From Pararhodonellum marinum (lineage in GTDB: Bacteria > Bacteroidota > Bacteroidia > Cytophagales > Cyclobacteriaceae), in contig NZ_JACEFJ010000008.1 in assembly GCF_015354735.1 (NCBI RefSeq), forward strand, positions 1 to 64,000: 64,000 nucleotides of DNA, given 5' to 3'. Position numbers and translations under genes: made by a program. Under the pieces are notes generated by a model. That model did no database searches. It was not told where the DNA came from and saw only the letters and a list, made by a program, of their open reading frames with translations. Below, piece after piece: positions 46,357-54,484 of this stretch (positions within the stretch are counted from its first letter, which is position 1; each line of letters begins with the position of its first letter).

Positions 46357-46401
46357 CAAATCTAATAAAATACATCAGTTTTTAGAAGACAATTCTTCTA
46401 A
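46357..46401 (-). promoter_or_regulatory. nqr promoter region with palindrome
   Basis: The minus strand carries TAGATTTG (46357-46364), a perfect TAnnTTTG -7 box. About 18 bases upstream is TTAGAAGA-CAAT-TCTTCTAA (46382-46401), an 8-bp perfect palindrome where the -33 region should be. No T run follows the palindrome, so an operator is more likely than an ispH terminator. Confidence 0.4.
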
Positions 46402-46450
46402 TATTTCAATTATAGAAGCCTGTGTATTTTAGATATTGGCTTTTTGATTA

Positions 46451-47347
46451 TTACACAACGGCTTTGTCGGATGCCATAGCCGTTAGAAAATCCTTAACTT
46501 GCTCCATTAACCACATTGGGGTAGATGTAGCACCACAAATCCCTACCCTATCATTTGACTTAAACCAATTCGGATCAATTTCATCCTCGTTTTCCACAAA
46601 ATAACTGCGGTCATTCTGTGATTTACAGACCTCATACAGCGCTCTTCCATTAGAGCTCTTTTTGCCTGACACAAAGATGATGATATCATTTTCTTTTGAA
46701 AACCTATTCAATTGAGGCTCCCGGTTGGAAACCTGCCTGCAAATGGAATCGTTGGCAGTAAAATCCACTTCTTCAAGCGAACCCTTGGCTGCCAAAATCC
46801 GCTGCTCTATTTTTTCCTTAAGGGAATAGAATCCTTTGGTACTTTTGGTCGTCTGACTGAATAGGGTTACCGGTTTTTCGAAATCAATTTTGTCCAGATC
46901 CTTGTCTTCCATCACCACGATCGCTTTTTCTAAGGTTTGACCGGTTAGGCCGATGACTTCGGCATGCCCTTTTTTCCCATAAATCACAATCTGACCATCT
47001 TCCCGCTGCATTTTGTCGAAGGATGTTTTCACCCTATGTTGTAACTTCAAAACGACTGGGCAGGAGGCATCTATCAATTCGATGTTATTTTCTATGGCTG
47101 TCTTATAGGTTTCCGGTGGCTCGCCATGGGCTCGAATCAGCACTTTACAATTGCTTAATTCCCGCAGCGCCTCTCTGTCTATTACCTCCAAACCTTTTGC
47201 ACTGAGCCGTTTTACTTCCATGTCATTGTGCACAATATCTCCTAAACAATAGAGCTTATCCGAGGTCTCCATTTCATCCTCCGCCATCTTAATGGCAAAT
47301 TCCACCCCAAAGCAATATCCTGAGTTTTTATCTATGGTTATTTCCAT
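46451..47347 (-). CDS. ispH: 4-hydroxy-3-methylbut-2-enyl diphosphate reductase
   Basis: Final enzyme of the non-mevalonate isoprenoid pathway, a 4Fe-4S (3Fe-4S) reductase giving IPP and DMAPP. The 298 residues contain the three cluster cysteines in GYCFGVEFAI (Cys12), DASCPVV (near 95) and ANDSICRQVSNREPQL (near 200). Substrate motifs RAHGEPPE and GATSTPMWL are also visible. It overlaps the end of cmk by 10 bases, a pairing consistent with coupled translation. Together with ispE in this window it shows that the organism uses the MEP route. Confidence 0.96.
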   Translation of the reverse strand: MEITIDKNSGYCFGVEFAIKMAEDEMETSDKLYCLGDIVHNDMEVKRLSAKGLEVIDREALRELSNCKVLIRAHGEPPETYKTAIENNIELIDASCPVVLKLQHRVKTSFDKMQREDGQIVIYGKKGHAEVIGLTGQTLEKAIVVMEDKDLDKIDFEKPVTLFSQTTKSTKGFYSLKEKIEQRILAAKGSLEEVDFTANDSICRQVSNREPQLNRFSKENDIIIFVSGKKSSNGRALYEVCKSQNDRSYFVENEDEIDPNWFKSNDRVGICGATSTPMWLMEQVKDFLTAMASDKAVV

Positions 47348-48033
47348 GCCTCTTTGGTATTTAAAAGTATTTTTTCATTGGCCATATCAACGATGATTTT
47401 GACCTGATCATCAAAATGAAGATGGCTGGTATCCAATTCAAAAGCATCTAATGCTTTGACCAATGGACTTTCTTTTCTAGTGGAATCCATATGGTCCCGC
47501 TCTGCTAGATTTCTGGAAATCTCCTCCAATGGCACCATTTGCCCTCTTTCGAGTAACTCTTTTTGTCTTCTGGCTGCTCTTACCTCCAGGTCGGCAGTCA
47601 TAAAAATCTTTAATTCCGCATCTGGAAAAACTACAGTTCCTATGTCTCTTCCATCCATCACCACTCCCTTGTGTTTTCCCAATGCTTGTTGTTGGGCAAC
47701 AAGTTCCTCTCGGACGGCTTTGAGCTTGCTTACTTCACTGACCTTCTCCGATACTTTCATGGTTCGGATTTCTTCCTCCACGTTTATCCCATTCAGGCAG
47801 GTCTCTTGGTTTCCATGATGTGTATGGAAAGATATTTTAAGCGAGTCCAAGCCCGCTTGGACTTCCTTGGGATTGCTCAGGGAAATGTTTCGCTGTAAGA
47901 AATGCAGGGTAGCGGCCCGGTACATTGCCCCAGAATCAATGTAAGTGTAGTTGAGGGATTTTGCCACCAATTTGGCCGTTGAGCTCTTTCCGCAACCTGA
48001 AAAACCATCAATGGCAATCACAATTTTACCCAT
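47338..48033 (-). CDS. cmk: Cytidylate kinase
   Basis: Phosphorylates CMP and dCMP to their diphosphates. The ATG at 48033 gives 231 residues starting MGKIVIAIDGFSGCGKSSTA, the Walker A loop; an upstream TTG at 48039 would add two residues. IDSGAMYRA binds the nucleotide, and MDGRDIGTVVFPDAELKIFM followed by RAARRQKE is the family core and lid. It overlaps ispH by 10 bases. The 236-base divergent gap to ade shows no strong signal. Confidence 0.96.
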   Translation of the reverse strand: MGKIVIAIDGFSGCGKSSTAKLVAKSLNYTYIDSGAMYRAATLHFLQRNISLSNPKEVQAGLDSLKISFHTHHGNQETCLNGINVEEEIRTMKVSEKVSEVSKLKAVREELVAQQQALGKHKGVVMDGRDIGTVVFPDAELKIFMTADLEVRAARRQKELLERGQMVPLEEISRNLAERDHMDSTRKESPLVKALDAFELDTSHLHFDDQVKIIVDMANEKILLNTKEAWK

Positions 48034-48269
48034 AAACAAAAGTCGCTTTTTCCTCTATTTCAGGTGCAAATATAATCAATTAAAATCTTTTTGGGGTATA
48101 GCAGGAGACCTATTACACAAAACAGTCAAAGTATGACCATAATAAAGCAAGGAAAATTTTATTTACCTCAAAAACACCAGCCGCTTAATGCTTTATAACT
48201 TGAATTTTTACGAGGGTCCCATGTTTCAAGTTAATTTTTTAAATTTATCCCTTCATCAAAAACACACAC

Positions 48270-49901
48270 ATGCCTTCATTTACCATTTCTGGTCAACTCA
48301 TAGATCTTTCTAAAAACATCATTGCCCCTACCCAACTAAAAATCAAGGATGGAGAAATTACAGGAATCACTCCACTGGAATCCGCACCGAACCAATATCT
48401 CCTCCCGGGTTTTATCGACGCGCATGTACATGTGGAATCTTCTATGCTCATTCCATCTGAATTTGCTAGATTGGCAGTCGTTCATGGTACCGTGGCAACC
48501 GTATCAGATCCCCATGAAATCGCCAACGTTTGTGGGAAAGCAGGGGTGGATTTTATGATAGAAAACGGTAAAAAAGTGCCCTTTAAATTTTATTTTGGCG
48601 CTCCTTCCTGTGTTCCTGCCACCCCTTTTGAAACTGCCGGGGGAGAGATCAATGCTGCAGAAATCGATGCGCTCCTGCAACTTCCTGAGGTTTCTTATTT
48701 GGCCGAAATGATGAATTGGCCAGGTGCGGTAAACAGAGATCCTGAAGTGATGGAAAAAATTGGAATTGCGCAGAAGTATGGCAAACCAGTAGACGGACAT
48801 GCGCCTGGGCTAATGGGAGAATTGGCGGCAAAATACATTTCCGCCGGCATCAGTACCGACCATGAATGTTTTACTAAACCTGAAGCATTGAACAAGCTTA
48901 AACTTGGAATGAAAATCGCCATTAGAGAAGGTAGCGCCGCCAAAAATTTCGATGCATTGATTGATTTAATTGATGATTTCCCTGATCAGATCATGTTTTG
49001 TTCTGATGACAAACACCCGGATAGCCTAGCCCTAGGTCACATCAATCAGTTGGTAAAAAGAGCAGTGGAAAAAGGAAAAAACCTCTTTGATGTGCTGCGG
49101 GCCGCATGTATCAACCCAATCGACCATTACAGCATGAAAGTAGGCCGTTTGCAGATTGGGGATCCAGCAGATTTTATTGTGGTAAAAGATCTCAATCGGT
49201 TTGAAGTCAAACAAACCTACGTCAATGGAAAATTGGTAGCTGAGAACGGTAATTCACTGATTCCATCCGTAAAACAAAATAAGCTCAATAATTTCAATAT
49301 TTTGCCAAAAAAGAAGGAGGATTTTTTACTGAAAGCAAATGGATCCAGAGTAAGGGTCATTGAAGCTTTGGACGGCCAATTGATCACACCCCAACTGGAA
49401 GGCGACATCGTGGTAAAAAATGGCTACGCAGAATCAAATATCGAACAAGACATCCTAAAAATAGCAGTAATCAACCGATATAAAGAGGCTTCCCCTGCCA
49501 TTGCATTTATTAAAAACTTTGGTCTAAAGACAGGAGCCATTGCTTCTTCTGTGGGACATGATTCCCACAACATCATAGCGGTCGGAGTAGATGACCATGC
49601 CATTACCAAGGCAGTGAATTTGCTGATTAAAGCCAAAGGAGGCATAGCGGCCATCAGCGAAAATGAGGAGTTGATCTTGCCTTTACCAGTCGCCGGAATT
49701 ATGTCGGCTGAGGACGGCTACAAAGTCGCCAAGGCTTACACAGAAATAGACCAATTGGCAAAAAAAATGGGCGCCACCTTGGAGGCCCCTTTCATGACTT
49801 TGAGCTTTATGGCTCTCTTAGTTATCCCTGACCTCAAATTAAGTGATAAAGGATTGTTTGATGGGAAGAAATTTGAATTCGTAGACCTGTTTTTGGACTA
49901 A
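48270..49901 (+). CDS. ade: Adenine deaminase
   Basis: Converts adenine to hypoxanthine and ammonia for purine salvage. The 543 residues belong to the amidohydrolase family of Bacillus Ade type. Metal-binding residues are visible in [28 protein letters not shown] and FCSDDKHPD. The C-terminal domain has [13 protein letters not shown] and [11 protein letters not shown], specific to this enzyme. It is transcribed alone, divergent from cmk and convergent with the YpdA-like gene 22 bases away, with no clear terminator between. Confidence 0.96.
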   Translation: MPSFTISGQLIDLSKNIIAPTQLKIKDGEITGITPLESAPNQYLLPGFIDAHVHVESSMLIPSEFARLAVVHGTVATVSDPHEIANVCGKAGVDFMIENGKKVPFKFYFGAPSCVPATPFETAGGEINAAEIDALLQLPEVSYLAEMMNWPGAVNRDPEVMEKIGIAQKYGKPVDGHAPGLMGELAAKYISAGISTDHECFTKPEALNKLKLGMKIAIREGSAAKNFDALIDLIDDFPDQIMFCSDDKHPDSLALGHINQLVKRAVEKGKNLFDVLRAACINPIDHYSMKVGRLQIGDPADFIVVKDLNRFEVKQTYVNGKLVAENGNSLIPSVKQNKLNNFNILPKKKEDFLLKANGSRVRVIEALDGQLITPQLEGDIVVKNGYAESNIEQDILKIAVINRYKEASPAIAFIKNFGLKTGAIASSVGHDSHNIIAVGVDDHAITKAVNLLIKAKGGIAAISENEELILPLPVAGIMSAEDGYKVAKAYTEIDQLAKKMGATLEAPFMTLSFMALLVIPDLKLSDKGLFDGKKFEFVDLFLD

Positions 49902-49923
49902 ATGGTTGCTGACAGAAAAAAGC

Positions 49924-50913
49924 TTAAAGGACCTTATCCTGTTTTCCCTCCAGTTTGTGTTTGATGTCACTGATGATGCTTTCGGCATGGACGATTGAAT
50001 TTTCGATAAAAAACTCTCTGGTATTCAGTCCTCCACAGACCACGCCAGCCAGGTATACTCCAGAAACATTGGATTCCTGATTGGTTTGGTCATAGCAAGG
50101 TTGCCTTTTCTCATCCAGGCTAAGGGATATGCCCAGTTGATTCAACAAGGCAAAATTCGGTCGATAACCGGTCATAGCAAGTACAAAATCATTCGGTATA
50201 CTTACTTCTCCTTCTGGGGTATTCAAGGTTACTTCCTTTTCATGGATTTCTTTTACCAGGCTGTGGGTATAGGCTTTGATAGCGCCTTCTTTGATTCTGT
50301 TTTCAATATCGGGCTTGACCCAATATTTTACATTTGGGTCTACCCCTTCGTCTTTAAATACCATGGTCACATTGGCTCCTTTTCTCCATGTTTCCAAAGC
50401 CACATCAACTGCCGAATTCCCACCTCCTACTACCAAAATATTTTGCCCAATATACGGCCATGGTTCCTTGTAGTAATGGGTCACTTTGGGTAAATCCTCC
50501 CCGGGCACTTTCATCAGGTTTGGCAAATCATAAAATCCTGTAGCGATAACCACTTTTTTACTCTGATAGGTATCTTTTGAAGTTTTAATGAGAAAGCCTC
50601 CTTCAATACTTTCCAACTTTTCCACTTGTTCATATATATTGACCTTCAATTTCCAATGCTTGGTTACCCTTCTGTAATACTCAAGGGCTTCCGTTCTTGT
50701 GGGTTTGTGGCTGATGGACATGAATGGAATCCCACCCATTTCCAATTTTTCAGAAGTGGAAAAAAAAGTCATATTGACAGGATAATTGTAAAGGGAGTTG
50801 GTAAGTGTTCCCTTTTCTACAATTAAATAATTAAGGGAGGCTTTAGTGGCCTCTATGCCACAAGCCAGACCTATAGGGCCACCGCCTATGATCAAAACAT
50901 CCAGATTATTCAT
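49924..50913 (-). CDS. YpdA family putative bacillithiol disulfide reductase
   Basis: A 329-residue FAD/NADPH oxidoreductase. DVLIIGGGPIGLACGIEA is the FAD Rossmann loop, NILVVGGGNSAVDVALE the NADPH loop, and GVYLAGVVCGGLNTREFF the C-terminal FAD-binding segment. Unlike thioredoxin reductase it lacks a CxxC pair, and NYPVNMTFFSTS with the GG motif is typical of YpdA, shown in Firmicutes to reduce bacillithiol disulfide. Several Cytophagales make bacillithiol, which fits, but no bsh genes are in the window. It starts 24 bases after the NRDE gene stop, in one operon. Confidence 0.9.
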   Translation of the reverse strand: MNNLDVLIIGGGPIGLACGIEATKASLNYLIVEKGTLTNSLYNYPVNMTFFSTSEKLEMGGIPFMSISHKPTRTEALEYYRRVTKHWKLKVNIYEQVEKLESIEGGFLIKTSKDTYQSKKVVIATGFYDLPNLMKVPGEDLPKVTHYYKEPWPYIGQNILVVGGGNSAVDVALETWRKGANVTMVFKDEGVDPNVKYWVKPDIENRIKEGAIKAYTHSLVKEIHEKEVTLNTPEGEVSIPNDFVLAMTGYRPNFALLNQLGISLSLDEKRQPCYDQTNQESNVSGVYLAGVVCGGLNTREFFIENSIVHAESIISDIKHKLEGKQDKVL

Positions 50914-50937
50914 ATTTTAATAAACACGCATACAAAA

Positions 50938-51720
50938 TCAAAGTTCGGGATTGGTTTGTTGTTTCTGTTGAAATTCTATTTGCTTGTCTTCACTATTTCC
51001 TTTTAAGTGATCAAATGTCCTTTCTTTGAAGACCACCTTACCATCATGGCCAATGAGCAAGGCGGATGAGTTGACGGTTCCATAGTTGTCCCCTAGAAGA
51101 ATAAACTGAGCCGAGAGCACACTTTCTTCATTTTTTGGAAGACCTGTATCGGGTAGTTCATCTTGGGGATATTGTTCTTTAGATCCTAATATGCCCAATA
51201 GATGGTCAGGCCGAATGGTTTTTTGCAAAAGCAAGGTTTTCATCTGTTTTTTGGCCAATTTCACTTTTGGCCAAGGTACATCCAGCAGCCCATTGCTTAA
51301 ACCATACATTCCAGGAAGTAATTCTATGACTTCTTTGCCATGATTGGAATAATAGCAAAGCTTCTCCCCGTCTGAAACAATTAAATTAAATCCTTCATAT
51401 TGTGCTTTATCGTTTTTTACTTTTTTCAAATAATCCAATGGATCAACTTTACTTTCCAAAAAATCTCTGACCAGCTGTCCTCTGCTGATTTTTGGATTGA
51501 TTTTCTGTCGGAGGTCACGGTAATTGGTGATGAAAGAAAAACGGCCATTGGGATGAATGCCTAACCATGTCCCTCCACTTTTTAAATCCTTGCCTCCATA
51601 AAACCCACTTGGCCACAAACCAAGACGTTCCGAAGGCCTATTGAAAAATTCATCCCTGTTGGCGGACAAGATGAATTTAAAGTCAGAATGATTATGCCAG
51701 TTGAAGGCTACTAAACACAT
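50938..51720 (-). CDS. NRDE (TANGO2-like) family protein
   Basis: A 260-residue protein starting MCLVAFNWHNH, with Cys2 as the probable N-terminal nucleophile, and carrying the family motif ANRDEFFNRPS near residue 20. GGKDLKSGGTWLGI and FITNYRD follow, typical of the NRDE/TANGO2 fold. The biochemical function is unestablished; the eukaryotic relative has been linked to heme and lipid handling. Because Cys2 must be exposed, the start is fixed. That places a strong minus-strand terminator only 14 bases upstream, so expression must depend on read-through or a very short leader. The gene heads an operon with the YpdA-like reductase. Confidence 0.9.
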   Translation of the reverse strand: MCLVAFNWHNHSDFKFILSANRDEFFNRPSERLGLWPSGFYGGKDLKSGGTWLGIHPNGRFSFITNYRDLRQKINPKISRGQLVRDFLESKVDPLDYLKKVKNDKAQYEGFNLIVSDGEKLCYYSNHGKEVIELLPGMYGLSNGLLDVPWPKVKLAKKQMKTLLLQKTIRPDHLLGILGSKEQYPQDELPDTGLPKNEESVLSAQFILLGDNYGTVNSSALLIGHDGKVVFKERTFDHLKGNSEDKQIEFQQKQQTNPEL

Positions 51721-51734
51721 GTGGGCAAATTAAT

Positions 51735-51760
51735 AAAAAAAGGCCGGATACACCGGCCTT
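51735..51760 (-). terminator. Terminator immediately upstream of the NRDE gene
   Basis: On the minus strand AAGGCCGG-TGTAT-CCGGCCTT is an 8-bp GC-rich perfect stem followed directly by a T run, ending 14 bases before the NRDE ATG on the same strand. Either it ends a short upstream transcript or it is an attenuator for the NRDE-ypdA operon. Confidence 0.82.
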
Positions 51761-51772
51761 CTTACGGATGAA

Positions 51773-51865
51773 TTAAACCACTTTTTCACTCATTTTACAG
51801 ATAAAGTGTTCTGTGCAGTTGAGATTATTTTGATTTAATGTATATACAACTATTTTGAAGGGCAT
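51773..51865 (-). CDS. Candidate 30-residue small protein or leader peptide
   Basis: A short frame starts MPFKIVVYTL and ends MSEKVV, stopping 13 bases before the terminator hairpin upstream of the NRDE gene. The composition is unbiased, with two Cys residues. Position between an AT-rich promoter-like region and the terminator is the only support. It may be a small gene, a regulatory leader or chance. The remainder of 51866-51969 is AT-rich with nothing recognised. Confidence 0.3.
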   Translation of the reverse strand: MPFKIVVYTLNQNNLNCTEHFICKMSEKVV

Positions 51866-51969
51866 AAAGTTTCTAAAAAAGTAAATTGCCAGATTGGAAT
51901 GAGAAAAAAGGCCTAAATTACTACTATAGAGAACATTACAAATGATTTTAATATTTTAACAATTTTTAA

Positions 51970-52039
51970 TACGAAAAGAATCGTATATTTTTTGTAATTA
52001 CGATGAATCTCGTATACTTTTGTTACGAAACAAATCGTA
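51970..52039. promoter_or_regulatory. Three tandem BlaI-type operators
   Basis: The dyad TACGA-N6-TCGTA occurs three times with exact arms: 51970-51985, 51999-52014 and 52024-52039. They lie upstream of the -33 box, between the -33 and -7 boxes, and just after the -7 box. The next gene encodes a BlaI-type repressor, so autoregulation is the natural reading. Confidence 0.85.
51991..52022 (+). promoter_or_regulatory. Promoter of the blaI-blaR1-like operon
   Basis: TTTG (51991-51994), 20 bases, then TACTTTTG (52015-52022): a perfect match to the Bacteroidota TTTG-N20-TAnnTTTG promoter. It is interleaved with the three operators and lies 27 bases before the repressor ATG. Confidence 0.8.
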
Positions 52040-52048
52040 CCTATAAAA

Positions 52049-52423
52049 ATGACTCCTAAACCCACAGAATCAGAACTTGAAATCTTGTCAATCTTGTGGC
52101 AGCTGAAACAAGCGACAGTAAGAGAAATTCATGAGAAATTGGCTGAAAATAAAGATACTGGATACACCACCACGCTGAAGACCATGCAAATCATGCATAC
52201 CAAGGGTTTGCTGAATCGGAATGAGCAAAACCGAACCCATATCTATTTTCCTGCTCTGGACAAGAAAGACACCCAGCAAACTTTGGTGAAAAATTTCTTG
52301 GGTGCGGCATTTGCAGGTTCTGCAAAAAATCTGGTCATGCAGGCCTTGGGGCAGGGGAATCCTTCAAGAGAGGAAATCGAAGAAATACGTGCATTTTTAG
52401 ATGAACTTGAAAAAGATAAATAA
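52049..52423 (+). CDS. BlaI/MecI/CopY family transcriptional repressor
   Basis: A 124-residue winged-helix repressor of the penicillinase-repressor family. The N-terminal half has TESELEILSILWQLKQATVR, then EIHEKLAE and TGYTTTLKTMQIMHTKGLL (recognition helix), with the wing RNEQNRTHIYFPAL. The C-terminal part LVKNFLGAAFAGSAKNLVMQ forms the dimerisation helices. It is expected to bind the three dyads upstream. The stop codon overlaps the start of the protease gene (TAATG), so the pair is co-translated. In the known Bla and Mec systems, protease activation leads to repressor cleavage; what triggers it here is unknown. Confidence 0.94.
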   Translation: MTPKPTESELEILSILWQLKQATVREIHEKLAENKDTGYTTTLKTMQIMHTKGLLNRNEQNRTHIYFPALDKKDTQQTLVKNFLGAAFAGSAKNLVMQALGQGNPSREEIEEIRAFLDELEKDK

Positions 52424-54453
52424 TGGAATGGTTGAATCAAATTTTGCCTGAAAAATACCTTTTTGCCTTAGGCTGGATGCTTGTTCATGCCATTTGGCAA
52501 ATAGGTGGGATCGGTTTGTTGTTGTGGGCCACTTTCCGGATGACCCAACAAAAAACCTCCGCCTACAGGTATGCCATGGGTTTGGTTGCTTTGCTGTTGA
52601 TCACATTGACAAGTATCGCCACTCTTGCCTATTACCTTAAGGATAGCCCGATACAGTACTCCCATCGTGCTCAAACCGAAAACCATGAAGTTTTGACCCA
52701 TGGGTGGATAAGTAATCAAGACCTTCCTTCATGGGATGAGAAGTTTACGGCTTGGGATCAGTTCCACGCAAACATTGCACCATGGATACCCTTCCTGGTG
52801 AAGCTTTGGATTTTTGGTGCCTTACTTTTCATGGTCAAACTCGGCGGCAGTCTTGCTGACCTCAGGTACCTTAGGCTTAAGTACCACCCTAAAGCTTCCA
52901 AACCATGGCAGCAGGTCTTGAATAAGCTATCCGCCCAACTCAAGCTAAGCTGTCACGTCCAATTGCTTGAAAGCACCCATGTGGATTTGCCACTGACGTA
53001 TGGCTTATTCAAACCGGTCATCCTAATTCCTTTGGGTCTTTTTTTCCACCTTAGTCCGTCCCAATTGGAGGCGATCATTGCCCATGAACTGGCCCATGTC
53101 AAGCGAAATGATTTTCTTATCAACTTAATCCAATCCCTCCTGGAGGTGATCTACTTTTTCCATCCGGTTTTTTGGTGGATCAATAAAAAAATAAGAGAAG
53201 AAAGAGAAAATTCCTGTGATGATATGGCCATAAAGATTGGCATTGCACCCAAAGATCTTGCTTATGGTTTGGCCAACACCCTTAACCAAGCTCATCACAA
53301 AGCCCCTGACATGGCCATGACAGCCGTCAAAAGCTCCCATCCTACGCTGGACAGAATCAAACGGATCATGGGAATGAAAACAACTCAACACTATCCTACT
53401 ACACTTAATTTAATGACTATGATGATTGCCCTATTACTCAGCGCTACACTTTTCGTAAGCGCAAACAGATCGGATTTGGTGGATTTGAATGATGCTATCC
53501 AGCCATTTCAATTAGAAGAAGTTCATGCATCTTGGGATAAAGATCGGGTTTATCAGTTGATCAACGAGGAAATAGAAAACCAAATGATGGTCTCTGATAC
53601 TAGTAAACTTGGCAAAGAGGTTGATTTTGTCTTCATCCAAAATGAAGCAAATGGTGAATCAGATAGCCTAAAGCGAAATACAAAAAAATACATGATCATC
53701 AGAGGTGACACCTTGGAGACAAATGATGGGAAGATTGTGGAATGGAATTACTCTGGTTCAGACCTTGAAGGCTTTGAATTCAAAGCATTTGATTTTGCAG
53801 AGGCGCCTGAATTTCCTATGGGTGCATTGACTCCTTTGCCTCCGATGACAGCTTGGGAAGATATGCCAAAACTTGAACTCAATGACGCCGTTTTTTATCA
53901 GTTCTTTGCAGACACCTCCAATAAAGGAGCCTTTGACTTTAAGATCTTCAAAATGGATTCTGCCTTAAATAAAGCCCAAGTTAATGCGATGGTCCTTCGT
54001 CGGGATACGAGTAAGATGTCCAAAGAGGAAATAGCACAAATGAAACTGAAAATTAAGGAAAACCTGGCTAAAACACAGGAGGAACGGAATGCACTCAAGC
54101 AATACTGGCTGGAATACAGCGAAAATATGACAGAAGAAATGCGGATAAAGCAGCAGGAGCTGCAAGAAAGTTTACAGCCTAAAATCATTGAATTCCAAAA
54201 ACAAATGAAGGAATGGCAAAAAAACAACGAACCTCAAATTGAGGCCTACAAGGAAAGTATGAAAGTCTGGCAGGAGGAGAACCAACCCAAAATAGAAGCA
54301 TTCCAGAAACAGATGGAAGAATGGCAACAAGAAAACCAAGAACAAATCAAGGCCTTCCAGAAAAAAATGGAGGAGTGGCAGAAAAACAACCAAGTTCAAT
54401 TACAAGAGCTGCAGCAACTGATTGAGGAAAAAGTAAAAAAAGGGGACAATTGA
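52423..54453 (+). CDS. BlaR1-like M56 membrane metalloprotease with coiled-coil repeat tail
   Basis: A 676-residue integral membrane protein. Four helices (near residues 10-35, 50-70, 125-145 and 328-346) frame a cytoplasmic zinc protease with AIIAHELAHVKRND (HExxH near 222) and a third ligand in REERENSCDDMA. In BlaR1/MecR1 the extracellular C-terminal domain is a penicillin-binding sensor. Here the roughly 330-residue C-terminal part shows no Ser-x-x-Lys sensor. It consists of an acidic, Pro-containing region followed by four 18-residue repeats (residues 586-657, consensus P.IE.FQKQM.EWQ..NQ) predicted as coiled coil. The signal sensed is therefore probably not a beta-lactam. It is co-translated with the repressor and followed by a terminator. 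Confidence 0.9.
   Translation: MEWLNQILPEKYLFALGWMLVHAIWQIGGIGLLLWATFRMTQQKTSAYRYAMGLVALLLITLTSIATLAYYLKDSPIQYSHRAQTENHEVLTHGWISNQDLPSWDEKFTAWDQFHANIAPWIPFLVKLWIFGALLFMVKLGGSLADLRYLRLKYHPKASKPWQQVLNKLSAQLKLSCHVQLLESTHVDLPLTYGLFKPVILIPLGLFFHLSPSQLEAIIAHELAHVKRNDFLINLIQSLLEVIYFFHPVFWWINKKIREERENSCDDMAIKIGIAPKDLAYGLANTLNQAHHKAPDMAMTAVKSSHPTLDRIKRIMGMKTTQHYPTTLNLMTMMIALLLSATLFVSANRSDLVDLNDAIQPFQLEEVHASWDKDRVYQLINEEIENQMMVSDTSKLGKEVDFVFIQNEANGESDSLKRNTKKYMIIRGDTLETNDGKIVEWNYSGSDLEGFEFKAFDFAEAPEFPMGALTPLPPMTAWEDMPKLELNDAVFYQFFADTSNKGAFDFKIFKMDSALNKAQVNAMVLRRDTSKMSKEEIAQMKLKIKENLAKTQEERNALKQYWLEYSENMTEEMRIKQQELQESLQPKIIEFQKQMKEWQKNNEPQIEAYKESMKVWQEENQPKIEAFQKQMEEWQQENQEQIKAFQKKMEEWQKNNQVQLQELQQLIEEKVKKGDN
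54178..54393 (+). repeat. Four tandem 54-bp repeats encoding 18-residue coiled-coil units
   Basis: Encoded units: PKIIEFQKQMKEWQKNNE, PQIEAYKESMKVWQEENQ, PKIEAFQKQMEEWQQENQ, EQIKAFQKKMEEWQKNNQ. The conserved Trp, Met and Gln positions recur every 18 residues. Confidence 0.9.
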
Positions 54454-54466
54454 TCCCCTTTTTTTT
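54435..54466. terminator. Bidirectional terminator between the BlaR1-like gene and thrC
   Basis: AAAAAAAGGGGA and TCCCCTTTTTTT flank CAATTGA; the stem overlaps the BlaR1-like stop codon. A and T runs on the two sides allow it to serve both convergent operons. Confidence 0.88.
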
Positions 54467-54484
54467 ACTTTACAATCGCTTAAT

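Noticed and set aside
48040-48269. Purine riboswitch before adenine deaminase
   Set aside because: The conserved core of the purine riboswitch is not present and no terminator hairpin precedes the start.
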